This document shows positions 13,228 through 25,236 of a stretch of DNA of 64,000 bases, piece after piece. Made by a program: the position numbers and the translations under genes. The stretch covers positions 1 to 64,000 of the forward strand of contig NJFT01000098.1 in assembly GCA_002221725.1 (NCBI GenBank), written 5' to 3'. The notes beneath the pieces were generated by a model. It ran no database searches. It was not told where the DNA came from and was given only the letters and a program-made list of their open reading frames with translations. This DNA is from Scedosporium boydii (lineage: Eukaryota > Ascomycota > Sordariomycetes > Microascales > Microascaceae). How positions within the stretch are numbered: the first letter of the stretch is position 1; each line of letters begins with the position of its first letter.

Positions 13228-16200
13228 TGGCACGTCGGGCAAGATGCGTCGAGACGGGTGATGCTGTGATAGGCCTGTCGGACCTCGAGAGCTAAATGGG
13301 AGGACGCAGGTTCGTTAGCAAGATGGAGCTCGGCTTGGGGTTGGTGTGCAGAGGAGCGCGGCTCCTCCCGAGTCCACGCTCAGCTTAAGACAGGAGTCGC
13401 GGCACTAATGACTCGGCCTGGCCATTGAGGCACCAGCAGAGACAAAGATCAAAAGGGGGAAAACGAGAAGGAAAAAAGTATCGGACGAGAAATAACCGTA
13501 CCGTCGAGTCGGGGATTGATTTGCTGGTCGTGGTCCAGCTGGCCCTTTGTGCTCCCTGATCATAGGAAATGCTTCGCGAGGGTGGTAAAAGGATGGGAGA
13601 GCCAGCCAATGTGTACCAGGCGAATAGTCACTTGTCTCCGAGATGTCTCGTTCGCCGTGGCAAGGCTCAGTCCTTGTCAGGGATCTGAGAATATCCAGAG
13701 GCTACCTCATTCCGGGGGGGGATGAGAAACGCGCAGGAGACGAGAAAACACGGAGAATCGATGGTTCGAAGACCCTTCCCAAAGCGGATGCGTGTGCGCA
13801 GAAGGGGCTCGTCGCAGGAAGCGTCGTTCGTTTATTTTCTCGTCACGACCTGGCTCCGCGTAGGGGTTGCCGGGGATGGTCGTGAGGAATGGATGAAAGA
13901 GAGTCGTGCTTGTTTTTGTTCCAACTCTCAAAAGGGAGGGAACGGATTGAGAGAAGATGCGAAGCGAGGCAGGTATAGGTGAGTCGGTTACTGACATTGG
14001 AAGGGACCTTCCACTGGATCCATCGGTCGTGTGCTACTCCCCATGTACTTTCCTCGAGAGGTTGATCGGACGGTTAGGTAAGGCGTGGTGTGAAAGTACA
14101 TAATTACTCATATAAATATGTAGTATATACGAGGTATATATCTGCCAAGTTACATCAATAAAGTGGACTAAAATTTGGGCGGAATGTTACTCAAGGTCAC
14201 ACAGTCACCAATCCTCCATAAAATCTACAATTGCAAGGTTCAACGTTACCCACAGACCACATTTGGTTAGGGGCTTGAAAATAATCTCAACATGAATTCG
14301 AATCGGTTTTCAGGGAGAGGTCAGAGACTATTTCTCCGTACTAGACAATGTTGGGCCTGTCTGTACAGGGCGAGCGGCGCCAGGCGATGCTGTGTTGTGT
14401 TGCTTCAGTTGTCCCGCCCACTGTGTCCATTTCGGTTCATCGAAGCGGGTTACTCGCACAGCTCACAAAATGGACATCGCGACGGGTGCTATACGCTATA
14501 CTTCGGAGTATAATACTGTATACTACCGGTCATACCAAAAGCCTGTCTACCTGCACCGTTGAATATTACGGTTCTATCTTCCCCGTTACCGATGACCTGT
14601 TGGTGAACCCAAACCCACTCTATAGTTCGTTCGTTAGTTTTTGCCCCTTTCCATGTCGTCTAGGTAAAACGCCATAGAAGCCCTTCCTCCTCCTGAATAC
14701 TCACTTAATTCCCGACTTATTAGGCTACCAACATCACAAAGGCACATTTCTAGTTTAGATAGATTGCCTCAAAATCCCGTCCGTAAAACCCAAATTATCT
14801 GCTGAGAACGTACACTGTACGATACCAATGTACTTCGAAATACTTCCATGCAGAGAAGCAATGGCTTGGAGAGGATCTGACGGAGGTGAGGTGAGGCGAA
14901 GGAGCCTTTTGACCGAGACTCGACCTCCTCTCCCTCAAGCCCCCGATTGATTGCATGATGTATTTGATCATGGGCGCTTTATTGCTAGTCCTGATATCTG
15001 CCCCCATCGCACATTCATCGGTCCTCTGGGCCACGGCGAGAAAGTCTATTTAACATCCAATTCCAGCCGCCTTCATACATCGTGTGAACCACCGAAGCAG
15101 TCACTTGATACTTCGGAAATGCCCGAGTCTGACAAGTTTTCCAAGACTTGTCTGTTAGACCTCAGACTCCCCGGATCCACGTCGGACTTGTCAAGTCCAA
15201 ATGTCTCAACGCGTCTTACTGTCATGCCCATCTCTGGATACCAACATCAGACAGACTACTGAGACATCAGGTATATTTTCCACGTTCACACGCAAATTTT
15301 AATCGTGCGTCCCCTTGGGCAATTGCCAGGATGATATACGCATGCTCTCATACTTGTGAGACTCCCTCGAGCTGGTCGAGCTCGACCTGTTTCTAACTCG
15401 ACGAGGAAGTCGAGGTGCATGGCATATGCAAGGCACATTGCCAGTCCATTCTGTTTGGAGGAGAAAACCAGTCGTTTTGTGTATTAAATCCCCCTTGGAA
15501 ATGGCCAATTTGGACCAAAAAAAAAGTGTTCGACACCACCGTTCAAAGACAAAGACCATCGTCGACTCGACTTCCAACCACACCCTTCACCCTTTTAGTC
15601 TCCAACCCTGACTCGATAAACCTGGGGTGCCTAGGCATATGGCGGCGTCAAGATTGCGATATTTGGTGGAGGGAACTTGTTATGAAACAAGTCAACTGGA
15701 GAACCTGCAACTCCAATCTACCATTTTTTCATCCCACCTCCTCCACTATCCACAACCAATCGCTTTGGTGGATTTCCTGCCAACCAACCAGTCCCCGTAC
15801 CTGAAAGCTCTGAAAAGGGCAAGATCAAAACAATCAAAAAATATTGGCCACGGCTCTATCAGGCACCTTTTATTACCGAGGACCGGTACGAAGTAGGCGT
15901 AACAACAATAGCAAAATGGTGCTATTGGATGTTGGCATGTTGCCCACGACGTCTTCCGAGCAACCGTCGTTCCGCGTTTCCCAAGTTCATGCAGCTCGCT
16001 TTCTGTCATTGGACTGGAATGCAGCTCGTCCACCAGGATGCTCGGCAGATTTGCTAACTGTAGCAGGTTGCACTCTGGCACATCTTAATATTCATGCGCC
16101 AGAATCCCGGAAGAGCCACCTGAAATGTTGATCTCTCTTCTCATCGTATCCCAAAGCCATGCATCCCTTGTGTGTCGATGTTTACAAAAATCGTGGTCGC

Positions 16201-17412
16201 CCCGTCAGCCTGACATTATTTTCCGGTCCACCGGTGGGATGCAGTACCGACGAAACCTACGCCCCATTTAGGTCTTGCGTGTCACTCAATGCAATGTACT
16301 TCGTAAATTGCCTGGCAGTCTTGTCGAACTGCAAGTCCAGCCGACATGATTGGGAGAAGAAATTTGGAGGACAGGCCACGATGGGCCGGAAGGACATTGA
16401 ACGTCTGAGCATTTCAAGCTTGTCTTGGCAATGGGCGCCTTGTCGAGCTTTTTAAAATTCTCACCAGAACACTAAACCCTTCTTGCAGCAACCATCTCGG
16501 CATATGAAGCACATTCCATCATCGTACATCAGTACGGAAGGAAGGGTGGGAAGGAGATTAAGGCGGTCCGAAGCCATCTGCACCCTCCACGCTTCCCGCC
16601 CGGACAGGCGGTAATTACAAGTACGCTGGTGTTACGAACGAGCGCCTCAATCGAGTCATGCCGCCATCCATCTCTCCCCATATCCCACATATTTGAAAGG
16701 GCCAGATCAAGATCTGAGACGTTTTTAGGCTGGGGGTGTAAGTAACTATCAACAGCAAGATGTCCAAGATATCATCATCATTGCATCATTGAAGGTCGAG
16801 GATTCCACGTACAGTTAAACGATGAGTTCTAGCACGGTAATTTTATCTGCACAGTATTATCAGTGTTCCCTTCTGACTTCTTACTCGCACACTACACTAG
16901 TACGTACTATGGGTTGGTCCTTCCCCATCCTCGTTCCACCAGGAAATTATTAGCATGTGATCGACATTAGGCACTGTATGATGCAAACCAAGCTGGAATT
17001 CAAGTCGCCAGCCTCAACTCCAGCTCGCCCAGCCTCCGTTTTCACTACCTTCATGGACATCTCATCCTAGTTCACCTACTAATACACCGGCCTCAACTTT
17101 ATCAACTACGAGAAGATTGCTTACAGACCTTGAACGCCACGAATATTGCTAGGCCCACCAGACGAGGACGGCGGGGTCTTCCATCATCATTCACCAAGCT
17201 CCGAAGCCCCCAGTCCACAGCAAGCCGCCTTGCCTTTCGATGCGCCGAAGCCAAAATATGTATGTCATCTCAGACGCCGACTAGACAGGCCAGCCTTCCT
17301 GTAGATCTCGTCTCGTGTCGCCAGAATTACTCCATGAGACAACGAGAACGATCGCTCTAGCTTTCCGCTGCTTCCACCCCCTCCCATCCCTAGGGTGACT
17401 AGACTGTCTACC
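13228..17412. other. Intergenic region between divergent genes
   Basis: This 4.2-kb stretch lies between the kinase (minus) and the Pex24-like gene (plus). Its left 300-400 bases probably hold the 5' exon and leader of the kinase. The rest contains only short overlapping open frames with no recognised domain. Two TACTTCGTA-type words occur, at 15887 and 16297. I see no RNA gene or mobile element. Confidence 0.5.
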
Positions 17413-18921
17413 ATGGACGACTACACCACGAACATCTTCGTTAATGACGATACAATTCCCGCTGCCGACGGTGCTACCTCCGACCATGATGACCCCCAAA
17501 ATTCGGACACGGAACAGCATCCACCCTCATCATCCCGAGGAATACGTGGTCGCGTAGCCGCTCTTCGCGACAAGGCTGCCATACAAGACCGCCTTCTCGA
17601 GAAGTAAGTCGCTCTCCATTCAGGCCCAGGCTCGACACCGCGTTTACTAACCCATGCATTATTCAGGTTGCTACAGCAAGTAATACCACCGGACGATGAT
17701 GGCAACGCTTCGATCCTTAACTACCCTTCGGGCCCGGCCCAAGCGGAGCGCCCAAACTTCAACATCACAACCATGTCCAACAACTTCCGTCGCTTCAATG
17801 CTCGTATTGGAGTTGTGTTCAAATTCCAGGGTCGAGTCGGCCGTATCCTCACATGGCGACGATATTCCCATACTTTATCATTGCTAGGAGTGTATACATT
17901 TGTCTGCCTTGATCCGTATCTCCTCTCCGTCCTACCTCTAGCAATCCTTATCGTCGGCGTCCTCATCCCCTCGTTCCTGACCAGGCATCCTGCGGCGCCT
18001 AAGCCGGCGCGGCCCTCTACGGAACAGACTATTGCCTACTCTCCGCGTGGACCGCCCCTCGCTCCGGCGATGACTGTCAAGCCCGTGAAGGAACTGAGCC
18101 GTGACTTCTTCAGCAACATGCGAGACCTCCAAAACTCGATGGACGACTTCAGCCAAGCCCATGATCAGATTATCGCTACCATCGTGCCACTGACAAACTT
18201 CTCCAACGAAGCTCTTTCCTCCGCCCTCTTCCTAGGCCTCTTTCTGGGCTCCATTACTATGAGTATAGCAGCTCACCTGCTGCCCTGGAGAGCAATCTTC
18301 CTCTTGGTTGGCTGGGCAGTGGTCGGCATGGGTCACCCCGCTGTCTCGCGCATTCTGGCGTCCATGCAAAAGACACATGTCGAGCCGCAGGTTGAGAAGA
18401 CCCGCAGCTTCCTTGACACGTGGATTGCCAACGACATCATCCTCGACACCGCCCCCGAGACCCGCGAGGTCGAGATCTTTGAGCTCCAGCGCATGTCGTC
18501 CGCCGGTGAATGGGAACCCTGGCTCTTCTCTCCGTCGCCCTACGACCCGCTATCCTACCACCGCCTTGCAGGGGAACGGCCCCGCGGAACGCGCTTCTTC
18601 GAGGACGTTTCCGCTCCCGAAGGCTGGGAGTGGAGTGAAAAGAAGTGGGCGCTGGATCTCTGGAGTCGAGAGTGGGTTGAGGAGCGCATCATTACGGGTG
18701 TGGAGGTCGAGACTGAGGGGGAGCGTTGGGTGTACGATATTTACGATGAAAATGAGGCGCGCACGGGGGTTATTGATCACACCGAGTCTCCTGGGAGGCA
18801 CCTCGCCGTACCCCAAACTAGTTGGGAGGAAAGTCTTGACGGTATGGGGCGGAGGGGCGGGTGGCGAAGGAGGAGGTGGGTGAGACTAGTGAAGAGGAAG
18901 ACTACCACCGGAACGACATAA
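17413..18921 (+). CDS. Pex24/dysferlin-domain peroxisomal membrane protein
   Basis: This is an integral membrane protein of the fungal Pex23/Pex24/Pex28-32 peroxin group, which controls peroxisome number and size and ER-peroxisome contacts. There are two exons, 17413-17603 and 17667-18921; the 63-nt intron has a perfect TACTAAC branch site. The product is 481 aa. The start is in a good context (ACCATGG). After an acidic N-terminus there are two hydrophobic regions, about residues 132-167 and 248-286, separated by a charged loop. These are followed by a dysferlin-type domain (about 331-424) with FELQR, EPWLFSP, WEWSEKKW and ERWVYD segments. The tail is basic. The exact peroxin number (23, 24 or 30-32) cannot be settled from sequence alone. 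It is not adjacent to the amine genes further right. Confidence 0.85.
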
Positions 18922-20438
18922 CGGATCGGTCTGTCGCGGCGGGGGGAACCTGGGGAAGAATAGGTTGTTACGAGTGATGATAATATTCTTTATGATTGTC
19001 GAATACATGAATTATTAGAATTCCTCTCCCAATACCCCAGTGAATAAGAGCATTGCCAAAGGATATACGGGTTAGCACGTTCATGCGGTGGTATCCTATG
19101 GATTGATCATCCGAAGATCCCTCCCTACCGCTATTTAGACCAGGGCCCCGAGACGTGAAAATCTTGTCGATTGTCTTTTGGACATCCCCGTGGGTAATCG
19201 TCCATTCGACGGCGGTGAGTTGCCAGAATCAAGCCTTGTTGCTGAATGTCGTACCACCACATCCCTAAACTGGGGATGGTGGCACGGACTCGAAGTTATC
19301 GATTGCCCCGATTCGCATGGGGAATGGCTAATGGAGGGCAAATATATCGGCAACGCCTCCCTAAGTGACCTCGCCGTGTAAAGAGTTGGGGTATTGATGA
19401 CAAGCCGTGCTTGCTAAAGCTTGAACAGGTTGCTTGTCGATAGAACCACCTTGGGCTGTTGGAATGTGTCGATCAATGTTCGTCAGACTCGAAAGCTCTT
19501 GATATTTCTATTACTAGAATGAATAAGTTTAAACCGGAAAACGACACCGGAGAATAAATATGCGAGAAGAAGGGTTGCGTTAAATCCGAAAGATATGTTG
19601 ATGATCACCATCCCCCTTGCCGCCTAAGCCAAGTCGACTGGAGGAACTTTGAGCATTGTGCATTGTTAGCAAAACTTGATCGAGTTTCAATCATGATTCC
19701 TTTATACAAGGCCATCGAGATATCGCGACTACTTTCCGCCACACGAAGAAGAACGTAGTAGAATTTCCACTCCAAGAAAGCGAGGATTGAGCATTTCGGA
19801 ATCGGTTTTCCCGTGCGAGCCAGACTCCGCCTGGCACAAGACATTGAACTAAGTGCTATGATTTCAGCTGGAACTCATACATGGCCTTTAATAATACGTC
19901 AATACATTGACAAAGAGCTCAATATCGTCCGAAATACAATACCTCCCCCGCGCCAGCTTTCACCAAAGGCGGCCGGAAGCGAGGGGACGGCCCGCAGCGC
20001 GGCGCCGCATTGCTTCCGCTCCTTCCTGAGGTACCGTGATCAAGTTCAAAGAAGTCCGCCAAAAAGAACAAAAGAAGCCGTATATTAAGGTATCTTCCAA
20101 GAAAAGCGCCCAACTTCATAGCCGAAAGCAAACCGTAATGTACATGCATTCATCGCAAGATCTCATAGTATGGCGGAGCGTTCCCAGTCATTCATGCTCC
20201 ATGCATACAAGAGAGAGAGGGGAAACAGACCCCAAGTTGCCAAAATCATCTGAATATGGCTCCTATTGGAAAGAAGGGAGAAGAAAAACAAAAGACGCCC
20301 CAAAATGGTGACCCAAAAATGATGCACTCTAATCATAAAAATGTGCAGACCAAGTGGGAATATCAACTCCCCAAAACATCCCTTTCCCCAACATGAGCAG
20401 TGATTTATGATGATTCCTGTATTCCCAGACTCCCGGTC
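18922..20438. other. Intergenic, convergent 3' ends
   Basis: This 1.5-kb region lies between the 3' ends of the Pex24-like gene (plus) and the GGPP synthase gene (minus). Only short non-descript open frames are present. I see no RNA gene or repeat. Confidence 0.5.
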
Positions 20439-21671
20439 TCAAATAACCATCTTGTCCAAAATTTTCAATATGCCCTCCGTCTTGCCGCGCCCATCATCGA
20501 TTTCGTCGACGAGCTTCCTCGCGCGTTCGATGAGCACGTTAACAACCCCACGGGTGTACTCAAAGCTGCCGGTCCCATCCATATAAGACACAGCATAGCG
20601 CTTAACATCTGGGTCCGCGGTCTTTTGGCCCAAGATGTTGATGAGCTGCAGGTTGGAAGGGTCGGAACGTATGCTGTGGATGATGGGGAAGGAGAACTTT
20701 CCCTCAGTGAGGTCCTCGCAGAGCCCCTTGTTCTGAACGTACTCGGGGGACGAGAGGTTCATGTAGTCGTCCCGGATCTGGAATATGAGACCGATTAGGT
20801 TGACGAGGGGTACGCAGTCGACAAGGGAGCGTGACTCGGCCTGCATGAGCTTGATACCCAGGCGGAAAAGCCCACCCGTCTTGTTTCCGACCATCTCGAG
20901 GTAGTCCTCCTCGGTGGGGCAGGTAAGGGTGTCCCTCCAAAAGAGGTCCATACCCTGGCCCCGGTGTAGGTGCAGCAACTCCTCGGCGTACATGGAGATT
21001 GCTTTGGGGTTCTTGAGCTTCTGAAGCTCTTGTAGGGCGCAAAAGTATATGTAGTTTGCCGAGTTGATGGTTTGCGCCACGCCGAATATGTTGTGTGCCA
21101 CGGGGAGGCCGCGCCGAAGCGATGAGGAATCCTCTACGTCATCGATGAGAAGGGACGCAGTGTGCAGCATGCCCACGACCTTGGTGATGATCTCGAGGCT
21201 CTCGGGGGGCACTTCGAGCCAAGCATCGAGGGAGTTTATGAGCTGGGAGCGGAAATCTTTACCCGGGTGGGCATAGAGATAGTCGAAGGGCCCGCAGATG
21301 GCCTTCTCCTTCTCCTGCGACCACGTCTTCTTCTTGGTGAAATCTAGATCCTCGTGGGCATAGCGGGAGGGGTCCGGTGGAGGGACGGGCTGCATGTTGA
21401 CGTGGAAGGAGTTCGAGGCGATGGAGGGCTTGCGGCGTGCTCGCTGGGACTGTGAGTGGGAAAGGGGCCACTCGGTGACGGCTTGAGCGGAGGCGACGCG
21501 GGTCGGGATCTGGAAAGGTTCGGCGGTGGTGGGTCGTAGGTGGCTGCCAGAGGCGACTTGGTGGTCGAGGGAGGAGCTTGCGCGGTGCCGGCCGTGGGAG
21601 GAGGTTCTCGGAGGGATCGGGTTGGGAGAATGTAAAAAGGAGGAGAAGATGTTTGAGTTTGTGACGGACAT
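20439..21671 (-). CDS. ggs1: Geranylgeranyl diphosphate synthase
   Basis: This trans-prenyltransferase condenses isopentenyl diphosphate with allylic diphosphates to C20 geranylgeranyl diphosphate, the precursor for protein prenylation, carotenoids and diterpenes. It is a single exon of 410 aa with an ATG start at 21671. The first aspartate-rich motif is DDVED (177-181), followed by SSSLRRG. The second is QIRDDYMN (DD at 301-302). Both bind Mg-diphosphate. [10 protein letters not shown] lies between them. The first about 100 residues are Ser/Pro-rich and divergent, as in fungal AL-3-type enzymes. No terpene cyclase or P450 lies next to it, so a primary-metabolism enzyme is more likely than a cluster paralogue. 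The symbol is by family resemblance only; the Neurospora counterpart is al-3. Confidence 0.95.
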   Translation of the reverse strand: MSVTNSNIFSSFLHSPNPIPPRTSSHGRHRASSSLDHQVASGSHLRPTTAEPFQIPTRVASAQAVTEWPLSHSQSQRARRKPSIASNSFHVNMQPVPPPDPSRYAHEDLDFTKKKTWSQEKEKAICGPFDYLYAHPGKDFRSQLINSLDAWLEVPPESLEIITKVVGMLHTASLLIDDVEDSSSLRRGLPVAHNIFGVAQTINSANYIYFCALQELQKLKNPKAISMYAEELLHLHRGQGMDLFWRDTLTCPTEEDYLEMVGNKTGGLFRLGIKLMQAESRSLVDCVPLVNLIGLIFQIRDDYMNLSSPEYVQNKGLCEDLTEGKFSFPIIHSIRSDPSNLQLINILGQKTADPDVKRYAVSYMDGTGSFEYTRGVVNVLIERARKLVDEIDDGRGKTEGILKILDKMVI

Positions 21672-21686
21672 GGTCTTTTTGTCCTA

Positions 21687-21712
21687 TTTTTTTTTTTAAT
21701 TTTTTTTTTTTT
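21687..21712 (-). promoter_or_regulatory. Poly(A) tracts just upstream of GGPP synthase
   Basis: Read on the coding (minus) strand, runs of 13 and 11 A residues separated by TT lie 16-41 bases before the start codon. Such tracts exclude nucleosomes or, if transcribed, form an A-rich leader. The functional role is inferred. Confidence 0.4.
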
Positions 21713-23826
21713 AGTTATCTGTGCTTCCTGAGTTCCTTCTCCTTTTTTCGCTGTTCAGCGTATTTTTGATCCTAGCTTGGTGGGCACACGCGGCTGACTG
21801 CGGGGGAAGGTACACTGCACTAGAAGTGTAGCGCAGTAAGGCTGGCCGTGTCTTATTAAAGTTTATGCTGCGATTTGTCGGGTTTCAAGTTTCTGCCTGC
21901 TGAGTGGAGCTCTAGGCTGCCATATATGACAAGAAGTGGGCAAGGATGAAGTTGCAGTAGTACGAGTAGTGGTCTCAGGTGGGAAATTTAACGTCAGGAG
22001 AATTTGATGGCGATGGTGGGAGTGGTGATGCAGTAATAATCGTGGGTGAGTTCAAGGACGGTTTAAGGACAGTTCAAGGGCAATGGACCAAGGACTAGGC
22101 TGGAGAGATTGTTTCCGACAAGACCGGGAACTCGAACCAAACTTCTTTCCTTTATATTCAGCAAGTTTTATGTGGCTGGTTCATACCGTTCAGACATTAT
22201 CCCTAGATCTCTACAAAGAAGCAAGGGGGGGATGAACGGTGACCACTTCAAGTTCACCCCGCCATCAAGCTTTTTTTGAACTTTGTACTTTGTGCAGCCA
22301 CTCAGGTTTCTAATTCAACCTCCTCCTTCACTAATCACACGCACTTCTCCTAAAGAGGGGCCATGAGCGGTGGCTACCTGGATTTTGGCGGATTTCCGAG
22401 AGGCAAGGGGTACAACTGTCCTGAGGTAAGAACGCCCTCTCTGCTCCCCGGACGACTTAGAGCCATCGATTGTGAAACCTGGTCAGCAAGGGGGGCAGCA
22501 TGGACATTCCACCCGTTGAGACGGCTATCAACCAAACAACCTGGTGCTGATCTGGTTGGACCTGGACGGTCCCGTTCCGAGCGGAAGGGTGGATGAATCG
22601 AGAATCAAAGCGCCTTCCGAGAAACTTGTTTCCGAGGAGGGAGATGAAGCATAGGTCCGAGATGATGCTCGTCCTGGACAGAGGTGGCTCGCCTCGCTAA
22701 GGAACCAATGCTCCCCATCGCTGATGTCATAGGAACAATGATCGAATCAAATGGATTAATGTGCGAAGGACTAGCGTAAAGTAGTGCACTTGGTAAGAGG
22801 GAGTAATCATTGATAGGACTTGGGCTTTGCATCTGGAATGCCGCCCCCACTACCCACAGGACAGGGCTTGAGGACTCAAACTTGGAATGAGCTGGGGAAT
22901 GCGGGGTCTATTTCTCTTTGAAGTTTCGAACACAAGACCTGAAGAGGACCACCCTGGCATACGGGTTCTGAGTGCTCACGGCCAAATGCTGGGAATCCCC
23001 AATCCGGAGAGAGTCAAAATCAGTTGACGGCCTGTGACTCGATCTCTGTGCGACTTCATCTCTTAGAATGGCCTCTCAGGTAATAATCAGCACTGAGTGC
23101 TCCAGGAACTTGCAAGAGAGAGAACCAAAATCACGTGCTACCCCACTAAAACTCACCGTTGCCTAGCGCCCTCAAACCCCCTGCTTATCGATAGATTTGC
23201 TGCCGAGTTTGTTTACTCAGGGCCTAATGCATCCACTTACGGGTCGCTGCGGCTTGGGACAACAGTGAACCCATCTCAGCCCAAGACCCACCAACAGGTG
23301 CACAGAGTCTCAGGCTGGTTGCCCTGCCAGTGCCGTAGCACCTCCACAAAACAAATCTCACACCAGCTGACATGGGTCGCAAACTGAGATATTTGAAGAT
23401 ATGCGCCCATTTCGCGATAGCTTCACAAACCACCTTTGCTCTCTCTCTCTCTCCTTCCTAGGAGCAGCGGCTTTTCTTTTCATAATTGATACCCTGGGGT
23501 TTTCTTTCTTATTTTCGCCTATCTTTTGCTTTTTGTATTAATCTTAAGTTGCTCCATTTACTCTCCTTTGATCTCTTCCACGTCAATGCTATCACCTCTG
23601 CGATACACCATATTTAAGGATGTCATTGACGCAATATTGAACGAACGTTTACAAGTACACGATACTCAGTTGGATAGTCAACATCTTTGAAGATCACAGA
23701 TAAACATTACCAAGCTCTCAGGAACCTCTTCCACATCTATACCGTCCCTAGGAACTAGATCTTTATCTCCTCCCGTCTCGATTCCCTCGCCTCTACATCA
23801 TCCAGCATCCCCAAGCTTTGGACTCG
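21713..23826. other. Shared upstream region of divergent genes
   Basis: This 2.1-kb stretch separates the GGPP synthase (minus) and Cdc14-like (plus) starts. It is likely promoter for both. At 22363 an ATG opens a 21-codon frame ending at a clean GTAAGA donor. A CT-dinucleotide run lies near 23440-23457. No certain gene was found. Confidence 0.5.
22363..22425 (+). CDS. Possible short first exon or small peptide
   Basis: An ATG in a reasonable context (GCCATGAGC) starts the peptide MSGGYLDFGGFPRGKGYNCPE, immediately followed by GTAAGA, a good donor. The unspliced frame runs on to 22596 (77 codons). I could not find a convincing second exon. It may be a small orphan gene, an upstream exon or chance. 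Confidence 0.12.
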
Positions 23827-24792
23827 ATGGAGGCTCTTCTCTCTCTCGCATTCGACAACCTTTCCTCCTACGATGGCCCCAAGATCCGAAAGGGTCTGCG
23901 CCAAGTAGAGGGCCTCCTCGCGCAGATCTGCCTCTCGCCCCTGGACGGCGAGAATGACAGCAGCGACTCCCCTCCCGCGTCGCCTTCGCCCCCAAGCAGA
24001 AAGACCCTTGCCGAAGTCTCCGGCGATCCTGCTTTCCGCGAGTTCTTCAAGCTCCAGGAGGGATTCGAGTGGAATGTGACTATGCGTCTCGTCAGCACTC
24101 TCGACAAGCTCATGGGTAGAGGCTATAGCGATGGCCATAACGACTTACTGATTCTTGGGGCCTTGGAGCTCCTCCAAGGTGTTCTATTACTCCACCCTCC
24201 CAGCAAGGCGCTCTTCTCCCGGGAGCAGAACATGAACGTAAGGCCATCTTTCCCTTTCGTCTCGCCCCATTCATCCTATCATGGGCCTCCCCGCTCCTCG
24301 CGCTGCTTGCTGACATGCTCGTAAACCTTCCAGCTTCTGCTTGACCTCCTGGAGCCGGTTAACTGCCCCGCCATCCAGCTGGCTACCGTCATCGTGCTTG
24401 TCACCACCTTCATCGACATGCCGCAAAACACCCGCACCTTTGAGGCTCTGGACGGCCTTCTCGCCGTCACATCCCTGTTCAAGTCCCGATCGACGACCCG
24501 AGAGGTAAAGGTCAAGGTCGTGGAGTTGCTCTACTTCTACCTCATGCCCGAAGTTCCCTCCATTCCCAAGGCCGGTGCCCGATCCTCCGTCCCAGCTATG
24601 TTGCAGCGCAGCCCCAGCAAGCTCGCCGGAGCTTTCGGAGGCGCCCTCGGCAACAAGAAGCACTCTGCCGAGTACGAGAATACCCTGACCACCGAAGAGA
24701 AGCAGGAGCTGCTCGGTCGACACCTCAATAGCGTCGAGGATCTGGTTAAGGACCTGAGGACCTGCTCACTCTTTGGGGGCGCTCTCAGCTAA
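23827..24792 (+). CDS. cdc14: Cdc14-like septation initiation network protein
   Basis: This protein resembles fission-yeast Cdc14, the small non-catalytic partner of the Sid1 kinase in the septation initiation network at the spindle pole body. It is unrelated to the Cdc14 phosphatase. There are two exons, 23827-24237 and 24334-24792, separated by a 96-nt intron, and the product is 289 aa. The N-terminus (LSSYDGPKIRKGLRQVEGLL) matches the family opening. An acidic/proline insert follows (about 38-60), then helical segments. There are no transmembrane segments and no phosphatase signature (no HCX5R). A CT-rich leader precedes the ATG. Confidence 0.85.
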
Positions 24793-25236
24793 ATTAGTGC
24801 CCGGCGATCCGAGAAGACTCGACTCCCGATCTGACCTCCTACCGTCTCTTTTTCCTCTCTCACCTTCATTTCTCACTCCATGATCCGCCTCCTTTTCTTC
24901 TTTCCTCTTTCCACTCTCCACAACCAAAAAGTTCTCCTTTGTCGATCCTCTCTCGCATTTCGCCATTGGCGTTTCGGGACATTGCATCGATCTCGAATAC
25001 GCGTCCATGTCTCTAATGTACAACTAATACCGATGCGCATCGTTCTTTGAAGGCGTTTCCGACGTTCACTTTCCTTTTCTCTCTTGTCTTTTTTCTTTAG
25101 GGGGTTTCTTCTGTGACGGGCTTCTAGGGTGGGAATCAATTCATTATGTGCATAGGCGTTAGAACATAGACAGGTCCTTGAGAAAAATACAATTCGATCC
25201 GTATTACAAACTCCATCTTTCTTCAAATGTTACAAA
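24793..25236. other. Short convergent intergenic spacer
   Basis: This spacer lies between the 3' ends of the Cdc14-like gene and the cysteine-rich protein gene. It is CT-rich at first and T-rich near 25080. No gene was seen. Confidence 0.5.
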
